From positions 62,001 to 126,000 of the forward strand of contig NZ_CAMKGL010000001.1 in the NCBI RefSeq assembly GCF_946227985.1: a DNA stretch of 64,000 bases. Direction: 5' to 3'. Shown here one piece after another: positions 47,095-56,657 of the stretch. The DNA is from Serratia quinivorans (GTDB lineage Bacteria; Pseudomonadota; Gammaproteobacteria; Enterobacterales; Enterobacteriaceae). How positions within the stretch are numbered: the stretch's first letter is position 1; each line of letters begins with the position of its first letter. The position numbers and the translations under genes are program-made. Under the pieces are notes generated by a model. It had not been told where the DNA came from. It searched no databases and saw nothing but the letters and a program-made list of their open reading frames with translations.

Positions 47095-47753
47095 TGTTTT
47101 TGACCGTATTGCGCCGCGAGCTGAAGATTGCCTTTCGCAAAGGGTCGGAAATCGTTAATCCGCTGTGGTTCTTTCTGATTGTTATCACCCTGTTTCCGTT
47201 AGGGATTGGGCCGGAGCCGCAGTTACTGGCGCGTATTTCGCCGGGAATTATTTGGGTCGCTGCGCTGCTGGCGGCGCTGTTGTCGCTGGAGCGCTTGTTT
47301 CGCGATGACTTTCTTGATGGCTCGCTGGAGCAACTGCTGTTGCTGCCGACGCCGCTGCCAATGACGGTGTTAGGCAAAGTATGTGCTCACTGGGTGGTAA
47401 CAGGCCTACCCCTGCTAATCCTGTCGCCGCTGGTGGCGCTGCTGCTGTCGTTGGATATCAATACCTGGCTGGCGGTGGCGTTTACGCTGCTGCTGGGCAC
47501 GCCGACGCTGAGCCTGATCGGCGCTATCGGCGTGGCACTGACCGTCGGGCTGCGCAAGGGCGGCGTGCTGCTTAGCCTGCTGGTGCTGCCGCTGTATATC
47601 CCGGTGTTGATATTTTCCACCGCAGCCATCGATGCCGCCTCTATGGGCATGCCCATAGAGGGGTATCTGGCGATCCTGGGCGCCATGTTGGCGGGCAGTA
47701 TCACGTTGGCACCGTTCGCTACCGCAGCAGCGCTGCGAGTGAGCGTGCACTAG
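47094..47753 (+). CDS. ccmB: Haem exporter membrane subunit CcmB
   Basis: 219 residues, six transmembrane spans. FLTVLRRELKIAFRKGSEIVNPLWFFLIVITLFPLGIGPEP and LERLFRDDFLDGSLEQLLLLPTPLPMTVLGKV are family hallmarks. Forms the ABC complex with CcmA. The ATG at 47094 overlaps the ccmA stop. A 109-bp gap separates it from ccmC. Confidence 0.95.
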   Translation: MFLTVLRRELKIAFRKGSEIVNPLWFFLIVITLFPLGIGPEPQLLARISPGIIWVAALLAALLSLERLFRDDFLDGSLEQLLLLPTPLPMTVLGKVCAHWVVTGLPLLILSPLVALLLSLDINTWLAVAFTLLLGTPTLSLIGAIGVALTVGLRKGGVLLSLLVLPLYIPVLIFSTAAIDAASMGMPIEGYLAILGAMLAGSITLAPFATAAALRVSVH

Positions 47754-47862
47754 CTAACATATTGAAATGCGGGTTAACGCCATCAAGAGCGTATTGCACC
47801 GCACCAGAAATTTTCGTCGCCTTGGTCAACAGGGCGGCCACCGTATAAATTTACCGTGAGCA

Positions 47863-48609
47863 ATGACGACAATGTGGAAATGGTTACATCAGTTTGCCCA
47901 GCCTGAACGGCTGTATCGTGTCTGCGGCCGCTTTATCCCCTGGCTGGGGCTGGCCGGCGCGGCCTGCCTGCTGTTGGGTTGGGTATGGGGTTTTGGCTTT
48001 GCGCCCAAGGATTATCAGCAGGGCGACAGCTTCCGTATCATGTATATCCATGTCCCGGCCGCCATGTGGTCGATGGGGATCTATGGCTCCATGGCGGTAG
48101 CGGCATTTATCGGCCTGGTGTGGCAGATGAAAATGTCCGATACGGTGGTGGCGGCGATGGCGCCGGTCGGCGCGGTATTTACCTTTATTGCTCTGGTCAC
48201 CGGTTCTGCCTGGGGCAAGCCGATGTGGGGCACCTGGTGGGTGTGGGACGCGCGCCTGACCTCCGAGCTGGTGTTGCTGTTCTTGTATATCGGTATTATC
48301 GCGTTGTACAACGCCTTTGAGGATCGCCGCCTGGCGGGCCGCGCCGCCGGTATTTTGGTGCTGGTGGGAGTGGTAAACATCCCGATTATTCATTTCTCGG
48401 TCGAATGGTGGAACACGTTGCACCAGGGATCGACCAATATGCAACAGAGCATCGCGCCAAGCATGCGCACCCCGCTGCGCTGGGCGATCCTCGGCTACCT
48501 GCTGTTCTTTATTACCCTCACTTTAATGCGCCTGCGCAATTTGATTTTGTCTCAGGAAAGTCAGCGTCCGTGGGTCGCCGGGCTGGTCAATAAGGAGCGC
48601 CAACCATGA
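47863..48609 (+). CDS. ccmC: Haem transporter CcmC
   Basis: 248 residues (245 from the alternative ATG at 47872, which equals the E. coli length and begins MWKWLHQFAQ). Six TMs and the periplasmic WWD domain (GSAWGKPMWGTWWVWDARLTSELVLLFLY) that binds haem with flanking histidines (IHVPAAMWS; NTLHQGSTNM). Loads haem onto CcmE. Neither start has a strong ribosome-binding site, so the choice is uncertain. Overlaps ccmD by 4 bp. Confidence 0.94.
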   Translation: MTTMWKWLHQFAQPERLYRVCGRFIPWLGLAGAACLLLGWVWGFGFAPKDYQQGDSFRIMYIHVPAAMWSMGIYGSMAVAAFIGLVWQMKMSDTVVAAMAPVGAVFTFIALVTGSAWGKPMWGTWWVWDARLTSELVLLFLYIGIIALYNAFEDRRLAGRAAGILVLVGVVNIPIIHFSVEWWNTLHQGSTNMQQSIAPSMRTPLRWAILGYLLFFITLTLMRLRNLILSQESQRPWVAGLVNKERQP

Positions 48610-48842
48610 ATGCCGCATTTACTTCCTGGCAGGCGTTTTTCGCCATGGGGGGCTATGCCTTCTACGTCTGGCTGGCGGTGGCCGTTACGCTGCTCTCGCT
48701 GTTGGGCCTGGTGGCGCATACTTTCTGGCAGCGCCGACAATTGCTCGATGAGATTGGCCGCCGTCAGGCGCGCGAACGGCGTATTCGCCAATCGCAGCAG
48801 TCGAAACAAAAATCCGCCAACCCGCGGGAGAAATCATTGTGA
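48606..48842 (+). CDS. ccmD: Cytochrome c maturation protein CcmD
   Basis: 78 residues: one transmembrane helix ([22 protein letters not shown]) followed by a basic cytoplasmic tail rich in Arg, Gln and Lys. It is needed to release holo-CcmE from the CcmABC complex. Overlaps ccmC and ccmE by 4 bp each. Confidence 0.92.
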   Translation: MNAAFTSWQAFFAMGGYAFYVWLAVAVTLLSLLGLVAHTFWQRRQLLDEIGRRQARERRIRQSQQSKQKSANPREKSL

Positions 48843-49333
48843 ATCCACGTCGTAAAAGTCGCCTGTATCTGGCGATCGTAGTGCTGATCGGCGTTGCGCT
48901 TACCGCGACCCTGATGCTGTATGCGCTGCGTTCCAACATCGATCTGTTTTATACCCCGAGCGAAATTCTGCAGGGCAAGGGCGAAAATCATGAAAAGCCG
49001 GAAGTGGGCCAACGCCTGCGTATTGGCGGCATGGTGATGCCCGGCTCGGTGAAACGCGATCAGAAAACGCTGCAGGTCAGCTTCAAGGTTTACGATGCGC
49101 GCGGTGCCATCGACGTCACCTACACCGGTATTTTACCGGACTTGTTCCGTGAGGGGCAGGGCGTGGTGGCGCAGGGCGTATTGGGCGAAGGCAACGTGGT
49201 GAACGCGCGTGAAGTGCTGGCGAAACACGATGAAAAATACACTCCGCCGGAGGTGGCCGACGCCATGAAAGAAAACCATAAGGGGCCGGCTTCGGCTTAC
49301 GCCACCCCGCAGAACGAGGGCGCTAAATCATGA
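48839..49333 (+). CDS. ccmE: Haem chaperone CcmE (GTG start)
   Basis: 164 residues. An N-terminal anchor ([22 protein letters not shown]) and a periplasmic OB fold; the haem-binding histidine is His130 ([14 protein letters not shown], with the conserved Tyr134). Carries haem covalently from CcmC to CcmF. Starts with GTG, which shares four bases with the ccmD stop. Confidence 0.95.
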   Translation: MNPRRKSRLYLAIVVLIGVALTATLMLYALRSNIDLFYTPSEILQGKGENHEKPEVGQRLRIGGMVMPGSVKRDQKTLQVSFKVYDARGAIDVTYTGILPDLFREGQGVVAQGVLGEGNVVNAREVLAKHDEKYTPPEVADAMKENHKGPASAYATPQNEGAKS

Positions 49334-51300
49334 TGCCGGAAACGGGAAGTTTTCTGCTGTGTCTGGCGCTGGCGATTTCGCTGCTGCTGAGCATTTACCC
49401 GCAGTGGGGCGCAGCGCGTCAGGATCGCCGTATGATGGCGGTGGCGCGTCCACTGACCTACGGCATGTTTGCCGCTATCGCGCTGGCGTTCATCTGCCTG
49501 GTGTATGCCTTTGTGGCCAATGATTTTACCGTGGCTTATGTGGCCGCCAACTCCAACACGCAACTGCCGGTGTATTACCGCATCGCCGCCACCTGGGGGG
49601 CCCATGAAGGGTCGCTGCTGCTGTGGGTGCTGCTGCTGAGTTGCTGGTCACTGGCGGTGGCATTGTGCAGCCGTGCGATGCCGCAAGACGCTGTGGCACG
49701 CGTGCTGTCGGTGATGGGCATGATTACCGCAGGTTTCCTGCTGTTTATTATCATGACCTCCAACCCGTTCACCCGCACCTTGCCGAATTTCCCGATCGAC
49801 GGCAGCGATCTCAACCCGCTGCTGCAGGATATCGGTCTGATTTTCCATCCGCCACTGCTGTACATGGGCTATGTCGGCTTCTCGGTGGCCTTTGCTTTTG
49901 CTATCGCCTCACTGATGGCCGGCCGGCTGGATACCGCCTGGGCGCGCTGGTCACGTCCCTGGACCACGGCGGCCTGGGTGTTTCTCACCATGGGTATCGT
50001 GCTGGGCTCTGCCTGGGCTTATTACGAACTGGGCTGGGGCGGCTGGTGGTTCTGGGATCCGGTAGAGAACGCTTCATTTATGCCGTGGCTGGCCGGTACG
50101 GCGCTGATGCACTCGCTGGCGGTGACTGAAAAACGCGGGACTTTCAAGGCCTGGACGGTATTGCTGGCGATTACCGCCTTCTCGCTGTGCTTGCTGGGTA
50201 CCTTCCTGGTGCGCTCTGGCGTGCTGGTGTCGGTACACTCTTTTGCCTCCGATCCGGCGCGCGGCATGTTCATTCTCGCCTATTTGGTGATTGTGATCGG
50301 CGGTTCTTTGCTGTTGTACGCAGTTAAGGGCGGCCAGGTGCGCAGCCGGGTGCAGCATGAAACCTTCTCGCGTGAAACCTTCCTGTTGGGCAACAACGTA
50401 CTGTTGATTGCCGCGATGCTGGTGGTGTTGCTGGGCACGCTGTTGCCGCTGGTGCATAAACAGCTTGGCCTGGGCAGCATTTCTATTGGCGAGCCATTCT
50501 TCAATACCATGTTTACCTGGCTGATGGCCCCGATGGCCTTGCTGATGGGCATCGGCCCGTTGGTGCGCTGGCGCCGTGATGAACCGACCAAGCTGTGGCG
50601 TCGCCTGAGCGTGGCGCTGGTGATTACGCTGGTGTTGTCGATCCTGCTGCCGTGGCTGCTGCAAGACAGCATCGCCGGTATGACTGTGGTGGGGCTGATT
50701 ATGGCGGTCTGGGTGATTATCCTGACGCTGATGGAACTGCACGAACGCGCTACTCATCGCCACGGTTTTTGGCGTGGCCTGAGCCATCTTTCCCGCAGTC
50801 ACTGGGGCATGGTGCTGGGTCACCTTGGTGTCGCGGTGACGGTAATCGGTATTGCCTTTAGCCAGAATTACAGCGTGGAACGCGATGTCCGCATGAAGGC
50901 TGGCGACAGCGTGGATATCCATAACTATCACTTTGTGTTCCGTGATGTGCACGATATCCGTGGGCCGAACTATACCGGCGGCGTCGGTATCATCGACGTC
51001 ACGCGCAACGGCAAGCCGGAAGCGACGCTGCACGCGGAGAAACGCTACTACAGCGTGGCGCGCAGCATGATGACCGAAGCGGCCATCGACGGCGGCTTCA
51101 GCCGTGACCTGTATGCGGCACTGGGCGAAGAGCTGGACGACGGCTCCTGGGCCGTGCGGTTGTACTATAAACCCTTCGTGCGCTGGATCTGGTTCGGTGG
51201 GGTATTTATGGCGATCGGCGGCATCCTGTGTATTCTCGACCCGCGCTATCGGATGAGTAAAAAACTCAAGCGTGAAGGCAAGCTGGAGGAGCAGGCATGA
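49330..51300 (+). CDS. ccmF: Haem lyase subunit CcmF
   Basis: 656 residues, about 15 TMs. WWD domain [29 protein letters not shown], with conserved histidines in [12 protein letters not shown] and [14 protein letters not shown]. Transfers haem from CcmE to apocytochrome c with CcmH. Starts ATGATG, overlapping the ccmE stop by 4 bp. Confidence 0.96.
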   Translation: MMPETGSFLLCLALAISLLLSIYPQWGAARQDRRMMAVARPLTYGMFAAIALAFICLVYAFVANDFTVAYVAANSNTQLPVYYRIAATWGAHEGSLLLWVLLLSCWSLAVALCSRAMPQDAVARVLSVMGMITAGFLLFIIMTSNPFTRTLPNFPIDGSDLNPLLQDIGLIFHPPLLYMGYVGFSVAFAFAIASLMAGRLDTAWARWSRPWTTAAWVFLTMGIVLGSAWAYYELGWGGWWFWDPVENASFMPWLAGTALMHSLAVTEKRGTFKAWTVLLAITAFSLCLLGTFLVRSGVLVSVHSFASDPARGMFILAYLVIVIGGSLLLYAVKGGQVRSRVQHETFSRETFLLGNNVLLIAAMLVVLLGTLLPLVHKQLGLGSISIGEPFFNTMFTWLMAPMALLMGIGPLVRWRRDEPTKLWRRLSVALVITLVLSILLPWLLQDSIAGMTVVGLIMAVWVIILTLMELHERATHRHGFWRGLSHLSRSHWGMVLGHLGVAVTVIGIAFSQNYSVERDVRMKAGDSVDIHNYHFVFRDVHDIRGPNYTGGVGIIDVTRNGKPEATLHAEKRYYSVARSMMTEAAIDGGFSRDLYAALGEELDDGSWAVRLYYKPFVRWIWFGGVFMAIGGILCILDPRYRMSKKLKREGKLEEQA

Positions 51301-51848
51301 ACCGTAAGCTGCTGTTTATCCCGTTAATTCTGTTCCTGCTGCTGGTGGCGGCGTTTATGGTGCAATTGACGCGCAACGCCGGTGGTGAGGATCCGACCAT
51401 GCTGGAGTCGGCGCTGATCGGCAAACCGGTACCGGCCTTCAAACTGGAATCGCTCGAAAGCCCCGGCAAGACTTACGATCAGGCAGTGCTGCGCAATGGC
51501 AAACCCATGCTGCTGAACGTCTGGGCCACCTGGTGCCCGACCTGCCGTGCCGAGCATCAATACCTCAATACGTTGGCCACGCGCGGTATCCGCGTGGTGG
51601 GGCTGAACTATAAAGACGATCGCAGCAAGGCGGTGACCTGGCTAAACTCGCTGGGTAACCCTTATGCGCTCAGCCTGTATGACGGCGACGGCATGCTGGG
51701 GCTGGATCTGGGCGTGTATGGCGCGCCGGAAACCTTCCTGATCGACGGACAGGGCATTATTCGCTATCGCCACGCCGGGGATATGAATGAGCGCGTCTGG
51801 CAGCAGGAAGTGTTGCCGCTGTACAAAAAATACGGGGGTGAGGCATGA
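51297..51848 (+). CDS. ccmG: Thiol:disulfide oxidoreductase CcmG (DsbE)
   Basis: 183 residues. An N-terminal anchor and a periplasmic thioredoxin fold with active site Cys80-Pro-Thr-Cys83 in NVWATWCPTCRAEHQY. YGAPETFLIDGQG holds the cis-proline region. It reduces the CXXCH cysteines of apocytochrome c. Overlaps its neighbours by 4 bp. Confidence 0.95.
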   Translation: MNRKLLFIPLILFLLLVAAFMVQLTRNAGGEDPTMLESALIGKPVPAFKLESLESPGKTYDQAVLRNGKPMLLNVWATWCPTCRAEHQYLNTLATRGIRVVGLNYKDDRSKAVTWLNSLGNPYALSLYDGDGMLGLDLGVYGAPETFLIDGQGIIRYRHAGDMNERVWQQEVLPLYKKYGGEA

Positions 51849-52318
51849 GGCTGATGACCCTGGTCTTCGCTCTGCTGCTGAGTTGGAGCGCGGCTGCGGC
51901 TATTGATACCTATCAGTTCAAATCGGTGGAGCAGGAACAGCAATACCGTGAATTGACCGAGCAGCTGCGCTGCCCGAAATGCCAGAACAACAGCATTGCC
52001 GATTCTAACGCCATCATTGCGGCGGACATGCGCACCAAGGTGTATGAGCTGATGATGCAGGGGCAGAGTAAGCCGCAGATCATCGATTACATGGTGGCGC
52101 GCTACGGCAATTTCGTCACCTACGAGCCGCCGGTGACTCCGGCGACGCTGATCCTGTGGGTTGGCCCGTTGCTGTTTGTGCTGATCGGCGGGGCGGTAGT
52201 GATACTGCGCACTCGCCGTCGCCGCGCCGGTGCTGCTAACGCTAACGATGAATTCTCCGAGCAGGAGCAACAGCGTTTGGCAGCGCTGCTGAAAGAGACT
52301 GACAGGAAGAAACCCTAA
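51845..52318 (+). CDS. ccmH: Cytochrome c maturation protein CcmH (short form)
   Basis: 157 residues. Signal peptide (MRLMTLVFALLLSWSAAA), then the redox motif LRCPKCQNNSIADSNA (Cys43, Cys46) and a single TM near the C terminus (ATLILWVGPLLFVLIGGAVVIL). In E. coli CcmH is a longer fusion with CcmI; here it ends before the TPR part, which is the next gene. The last base is shared with the ccmI start. Confidence 0.94.
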   Translation: MRLMTLVFALLLSWSAAAAIDTYQFKSVEQEQQYRELTEQLRCPKCQNNSIADSNAIIAADMRTKVYELMMQGQSKPQIIDYMVARYGNFVTYEPPVTPATLILWVGPLLFVLIGGAVVILRTRRRRAGAANANDEFSEQEQQRLAALLKETDRKKP

Positions 52319-53529
52319 TGGCTTTTTGGCTGATTATTATTGTATTGCTGGTCGGCGCTGCGGCGTTACTGGTGGTGCCGGCGATGCGCCAAAGCGACAA
52401 AAACACTGCCGCTAGCCGCGATACGCTGAATAAAGCGTTTTATCAGGATCGTCTGCACGAACTGGAGCAGGACGAAGATCAGGGCGTGGTTGCCGAGCGT
52501 CCGGAGATGGTGAAGGAACTGCAGCAAAATCTGCTCAATGATATTCCCGGTCAGCAGGACGCGCAGGCGAAGCCGATCAACCGTTGGGCACTGGTGCCCG
52601 GCGTAGCGTTACTGGTGGTGGTCACCCTGGGGTTCTATCTGAAAACCGGTGGACTGGCGCAGGTGCTGGACTGGCAGCAGGTGGAAGCTCAAATGCCGGA
52701 GCTACGCGCTCGGGTTGCCAATGAACGTGCCCAACCGCTGAGCATGGAAGAGATTGCCCGTCTCGGCCTGGGGCTGCGTACTGCGTTGCAACAGGATGAC
52801 CGCAATATCAACGACTGGATGATGTTGGGGCGGGTCGGCATGGCATTGAACAACGCTACCACCGCGACTCAGGCATTCGCCCATGCTTATCAACTCGATC
52901 CGAATAGTCTGGAAGTGCGCCTCGGCTACGCGGAAGTCTTGACGCGCTCTAACGATCCAGAGGATAACAAGCAGGCCACGCAGATGCTGCGCAAGATGAT
53001 CGCCGAAGATCATACCAATCTGCGCGTGTTGAGCCTGTTGGCGTTTAATTCCTTTGAGCAGGGCGATTTCAAGCAGGCTATTGGTGCCTGGCAGGTCATG
53101 CTGAAACTGTTGCCGGCTAACGATCAACGCGCCGAAGTGATAAAGCGCAGTATTGAACAAGCAAAAACACAGGCAGGCGGAGAAACTGTTAAACTTGGCG
53201 TTAACGTGACGTTATCGCCGCAGGCGACTAACGCTTTGCCGCCGCAGGGGACGCTGGTAATCTCGGTGACCGATGGTGCCAATCCGGTGCCGGTGGCGGT
53301 AAAACAGCTGCCCTTAAGCCGTTTCCCGCTATCATTCTCTTTGGATGACAGCAATGCCATGATGCCTGAACGCCTGCTTTCGGCCCAGCATCAGGTCAAG
53401 GTGCGGGTGCGGATTTCTCAGGACGGTCTGGCCACGCCACAGGCGGGTGACTGGTTCGGTGAGAGTGCGCTGCAGAATTTCAGCGGTAAAGAGCAGATTG
53501 ACGTTCAGATAAACAAACAGGTTCCCTGA
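52318..53529 (+). CDS. ccmI: Cytochrome c maturation chaperone CcmI
   Basis: 403 residues. Two N-terminal TMs (FWLIIIVLLVGAAALLVVPAM; VPGVALLVVVTLGFYL), a cytoplasmic loop between, then TPR repeats in the periplasm (about 140-300; DDRNINDWMMLGRVGMALNNATTATQAFAHAYQLDPNSLEV) and a beta-rich end. It presents apocytochrome c to the haem lyase. Corresponds to the C-terminal half of E. coli CcmH. Last gene of the operon. Confidence 0.93.
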   Translation: MAFWLIIIVLLVGAAALLVVPAMRQSDKNTAASRDTLNKAFYQDRLHELEQDEDQGVVAERPEMVKELQQNLLNDIPGQQDAQAKPINRWALVPGVALLVVVTLGFYLKTGGLAQVLDWQQVEAQMPELRARVANERAQPLSMEEIARLGLGLRTALQQDDRNINDWMMLGRVGMALNNATTATQAFAHAYQLDPNSLEVRLGYAEVLTRSNDPEDNKQATQMLRKMIAEDHTNLRVLSLLAFNSFEQGDFKQAIGAWQVMLKLLPANDQRAEVIKRSIEQAKTQAGGETVKLGVNVTLSPQATNALPPQGTLVISVTDGANPVPVAVKQLPLSRFPLSFSLDDSNAMMPERLLSAQHQVKVRVRISQDGLATPQAGDWFGESALQNFSGKEQIDVQINKQVP

Positions 53530-53564
53530 ATAAAAAGACCGAACGTGTTTTCATGGAGAAGAAT

Positions 53565-54323
53565 ATGAATTTTCGCCTGACTGGGCTGGCTTTCACAACG
53601 GTGTTATTGGTGGGCTGTGCCAGCACGCCACAAAATGAACCACAAGGGCGATCCGATCCTCTGGAAGGATTTAACCGGACGATGTTCAACTTTAACTATA
53701 ACGTCCTGGATCCGTATGTCCTGCGCCCGGTGGCCGTGGCCTGGCGTGACTATCTGCCGATGCCGGCGCGTAATGGCATCAGCAACTTCACCTCCAACCT
53801 GGAAGAACCGGCCAGCATGGTCAACTCCTTCCTGAAGGGTGATCCGTACAAGGGAATGATCCACTTTAACCGTTTCTTCCTCAACACCCTGTTGGGGATG
53901 GGCGGCCTGATCGACGTGGCTGGCATGGCTAACCCGAAACTGGCGCGTGAAGAGCCGAACCGTTTCGGCAGCACTCTGGGGCACTACGGTGTGGGTTACG
54001 GCCCTTATGTGATGTTGCCGGGCTATGGCAGCTTCACCCTGCGTGAAGAGGGCGGTGACTGGGCGGATAGCCTCTATCCGGTGCTGAGCTACCTGACCTT
54101 CTGGATGTCGGCGGGTAAATGGGTGGTTGAGGGGATAGAAACCCGTGCCGAGCTGCTCGATTCCGACGGCCTGCTGCACAACTCTTCCGATCCATACCTG
54201 ATGGTGCGTGAAGCCTACTTCCAGCGCAACGACTTCCTGGCGAACGGCGGCTCGCTGAAGCCGGAAGTTAACCCGAACGCCCAGGCAATTCAGGGCGATC
54301 TGGACGAGATAGACTCGCAATAA
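53565..54323 (+). CDS. mlaA: Phospholipid-binding lipoprotein MlaA (VacJ)
   Basis: 252 residues. Lipoprotein signal MNFRLTGLAFTTVLLVGCAST with lipobox LVGC, Cys18. The family pattern DPLEGFNRTMFNFNYNVLDPYVLRPVAVAWRDYLP, NRFFLNTLLGMGGLIDVAGMAN and RFGSTLGHYGVGYGPYVMLPGYG is present. Removes mislocalised phospholipids from the outer leaflet with MlaC and MlaBDEF. I chose the ATG at 53565, with GGAG six bases before it. Next to fadL, as in E. coli. Confidence 0.94.
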   Translation: MNFRLTGLAFTTVLLVGCASTPQNEPQGRSDPLEGFNRTMFNFNYNVLDPYVLRPVAVAWRDYLPMPARNGISNFTSNLEEPASMVNSFLKGDPYKGMIHFNRFFLNTLLGMGGLIDVAGMANPKLAREEPNRFGSTLGHYGVGYGPYVMLPGYGSFTLREEGGDWADSLYPVLSYLTFWMSAGKWVVEGIETRAELLDSDGLLHNSSDPYLMVREAYFQRNDFLANGGSLKPEVNPNAQAIQGDLDEIDSQ

Positions 54324-54347
54324 CCTCGGTTGGTAGCGAAGATAAAG

Positions 54348-54373
54348 AACCCGCTTTGATGGCGGGTTTTTTA
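54348..54373 (+). terminator. mlaA terminator
   Basis: Hairpin aacccgc-tttgat-gcgggtt followed by T-rich sequence, 24 bp after the stop. Confidence 0.85.
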
Positions 54374-54392
54374 TGCTTTGAGATTAGCGGGC

Positions 54393-54419
54393 AAAAAAAA
54401 GCGCCCCGCAGGGCGCTCT
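54393..54419 (-). terminator. fadL terminator
   Basis: On the minus strand, agcgccctgcggggcgct is followed by eight T, 20 bp after the fadL stop. Confidence 0.87.
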
Positions 54420-54438
54420 GACTTCATCATCGAAAGGA

Positions 54439-55761
54439 TTAGAAGCGGTAGTTGAAGTTGGCGCCGTACAGCCAGGCCTTGCCCACTGAATCGAAGGTGT
54501 ATGGACCTTCTTTGATGGTGACTTTCTGGCCGTGCATGTAGGAGATACCGACGTCAACCGAGGCGTCTTTGTTGAACGCATAGCTGGTACCGGCACTCAG
54601 CCACAGGCGGTCCTGATCCGGGATTGAGATCGAACGGTTTTGAGCAGGAACCGGGCTGTCATCGAAGGCGATACCGGTACGGAAGGTCCAGTTGTCGTCG
54701 TAGAAGTAGGTGGTACCCAATGCGATGCGGTAAGAATCTTTGAAGCCTTCATGCTTCTCGAACAGCGTCTGACCGTTGCTGCCGGTGGCTTTCAGCTCCT
54801 GGAACTGGCTCCAACTGGTGTAAGCCATGCTGTAGTGAACGGCCCACTGTGGCGCAACCTTGTTGTAGCCCGAGATTTCCCACATTTCTGGCAGGTTCAA
54901 GTCCAGAGAACCGGGAATGGTGCTGCCGTTGGTGCCCATAGGCAGGCCGAGAGCACCCAGGAGTGGATTATAGGCGGATGGCAGGCTGCTCTTGTAATCG
55001 CCGTCGAACTTGATTTTCACTTCGGAGCGGTAGGTGAAACCGTAACGGTTGTTTTCATCCACTTCATACAAAATACCGGCATTCCAACCGAAACCCCATT
55101 TGTCACCTTTCAGGTGAGATATCTGGGTATCGGCCGGGATCTGTGATACCGGGCCTGCCAATTGCGGAGGCAACTGACCAGAGCCTGCGATCAATTTCGG
55201 CAATTCACCGGCATAACGCTCAAGCTTGGCTTTGGCGTAAACCGCATCAAAGCCCAGGCCGAAGCTGAATTGTTTGTTCAGACGATAAGCACCGCTCAGA
55301 TTGAGGTTTAGGGTGGTCAGGTCGGTTTTACCGCCATAAGCCCCTGCGGTGTAACCGTCGTTGAATTCGGTAGCCAGGCCGTAGTTACTGGTGACAGAGC
55401 CACCCACGGCAAACTGATCGTTAATTGGCTGTACATAATGCAGGTTCGGCACCCAGGCGGTAGGGGCGATGTTTTTTGCGTCCAGGCTGGCACCTGAAGG
55501 TGATTTGCCTGAAATGTCCACGTCCGGATCGATAAACACAGCGCCGAAAGACAGCTCTGGGCGAGTGTACATCATCAACAGGGCTGGGTTACGGCTGGCA
55601 GAAGCCGCAGTGTCTGCCATGGCACCTTCACCAGAATACGCACGTCCTAAACCAGCTGCTGAGAACTCGTTCAGCTGGAATCCGGCGGCAGACACGTTTG
55701 AAGAAATAATTGCCACTGCAGCTGCGAGAGCTGATTTAGTAAATAGGTTTTTCTGGCTCAT
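54439..55761 (-). CDS. fadL: Long-chain fatty acid outer membrane transporter FadL
   Basis: 440 residues. Signal peptide [25 protein letters not shown], then [38 protein letters not shown], the family N-terminal hatch signature. The barrel ends with [11 protein letters not shown] (C-terminal Phe). Imports long-chain fatty acids. I chose the ATG at 55761, as in E. coli; ATG 55767 is two codons upstream. Divergent from yfcZ, with FadR operators between. Confidence 0.95.
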   Translation of the reverse strand: MSQKNLFTKSALAAAVAIISSNVSAAGFQLNEFSAAGLGRAYSGEGAMADTAASASRNPALLMMYTRPELSFGAVFIDPDVDISGKSPSGASLDAKNIAPTAWVPNLHYVQPINDQFAVGGSVTSNYGLATEFNDGYTAGAYGGKTDLTTLNLNLSGAYRLNKQFSFGLGFDAVYAKAKLERYAGELPKLIAGSGQLPPQLAGPVSQIPADTQISHLKGDKWGFGWNAGILYEVDENNRYGFTYRSEVKIKFDGDYKSSLPSAYNPLLGALGLPMGTNGSTIPGSLDLNLPEMWEISGYNKVAPQWAVHYSMAYTSWSQFQELKATGSNGQTLFEKHEGFKDSYRIALGTTYFYDDNWTFRTGIAFDDSPVPAQNRSISIPDQDRLWLSAGTSYAFNKDASVDVGISYMHGQKVTIKEGPYTFDSVGKAWLYGANFNYRF

Positions 55762-55854
55762 GACCAAAACCTCATTTTATGTGTTTATTATTTAAACATG
55801 TTACATAAAGTAACAAGGAAGCGCGCGATTGTAGGGTCCGATCCCATTCAGACA

Positions 55855-55868
55855 AATCAGACCAGTGG
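55855..55868 (-). promoter_or_regulatory. FadR operator 2 of fadL
   Basis: On the minus strand, ccactggtctgatt matches the second E. coli fadL FadR site as I recall it (gccactggtctgattt). It lies 94-107 bp before the fadL start. Confidence 0.75.
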
Positions 55869-55874
55869 CTGAAT

Positions 55875-55891
55875 TATAGGTCCGACCTGTG
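55875..55891 (-). promoter_or_regulatory. FadR operator 1 of fadL
   Basis: The palindrome aggtccgacct centres on this site. Spacing to operator 2 (about 20 bp) matches E. coli fadL. Together they indicate repression by FadR, relieved by acyl-CoA. The rest of the fadL-yfcZ intergenic region (55762-56168) is AT-rich with no gene. Confidence 0.78.
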
Positions 55892-56168
55892 AGAATGTTG
55901 CAACATTGTTTTTGAAATATTTCCAAATTGATATCAAAAGAGAGATCTGGCTAACAAAAAACCAGCGATAGATAACAAAATTCTTACCATTCCTTAGCAG
56001 ACAACGATTTTCATTTGTGATTTCCATCACTTAAAACACCTATAAAAAGTAAGTGCTAGTGATCGGTTTCACCACAGAGTAAAATAGACACAGAATCTTG
56101 TATCTTTGCGCCAGCGTTTAAATGGCAATTTGGATGCGCGTAATGGCGGTCCCTGAGGAGAATTAACC

Positions 56169-56465
56169 ATGTCAAATTCACTTAATAAATGTAGCGCCCA
56201 GGAAACTGCCGCTTGTTGCTGTGTAGACGTTGGCACCGTCATGGACAATACCGATTGCACCGCCTCCTACAGCCAGGTGTTTGCCAATCAGCAGGATGCA
56301 GAGAAAATGTTGGCCGCGTTGACTGAAAAAGCCCGGGGTGTGGAATCTGACCCTTGCGACATCAGCAGTAGCATTAAACCGGTTGACGGTGGTGTAGAAC
56401 TGGTGGCTGATTTCACCTTTGCCTGCCAGGCAGAAACCTTTATTTTCCAGCTCGGCCTGCGTTAA
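56169..56465 (+). CDS. yfcZ: YfcZ/YiiS family protein (DUF406)
   Basis: 98 residues. Cysteine-rich beginning (KCSAQETAACCCVDVGTVMDNTDCTASYSQVFANQQDAE) and a shared ending (VELVADFTFACQAETFIFQLGLR). In E. coli yfcZ also lies between fadL and fadI. Function is unknown. GAGGAGAATTAACC precedes the ATG. Confidence 0.9.
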   Translation: MSNSLNKCSAQETAACCCVDVGTVMDNTDCTASYSQVFANQQDAEKMLAALTEKARGVESDPCDISSSIKPVDGGVELVADFTFACQAETFIFQLGLR

Positions 56466-56601
56466 TTGCTGCTTTAAAAGGGTGCGGGGCTTACCCGCAC
56501 CGTCTTCTGCCCCATAATCCCTCCCTGGAAAGTTGCTCCTGCTCTCAGTTTTCACTTCTGCCGGTTTGCCAAATATAAACATTTGGTTAACAATGACCCC
56601 A

Positions 56602-56614
56602 TCAGGTCAGACCT
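56602..56614 (+). promoter_or_regulatory. FadR operator upstream of fadIJ
   Basis: The palindromic core aggtcagacct, 44-56 bp before the fadI start, fits the FadR consensus (TGGTNNGACCA-like). Confidence 0.7.
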
Positions 56615-56657
56615 CTTTTTAGCCGTTGCGCTGACGTTATTCTCTTCAGGAGCGTTT

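Noticed and set aside
47754-47862. Extra gene between ccmB and ccmC
   Set aside because: The 109-bp gap holds no frame with a plausible start; it is only a wider spacer in the operon.
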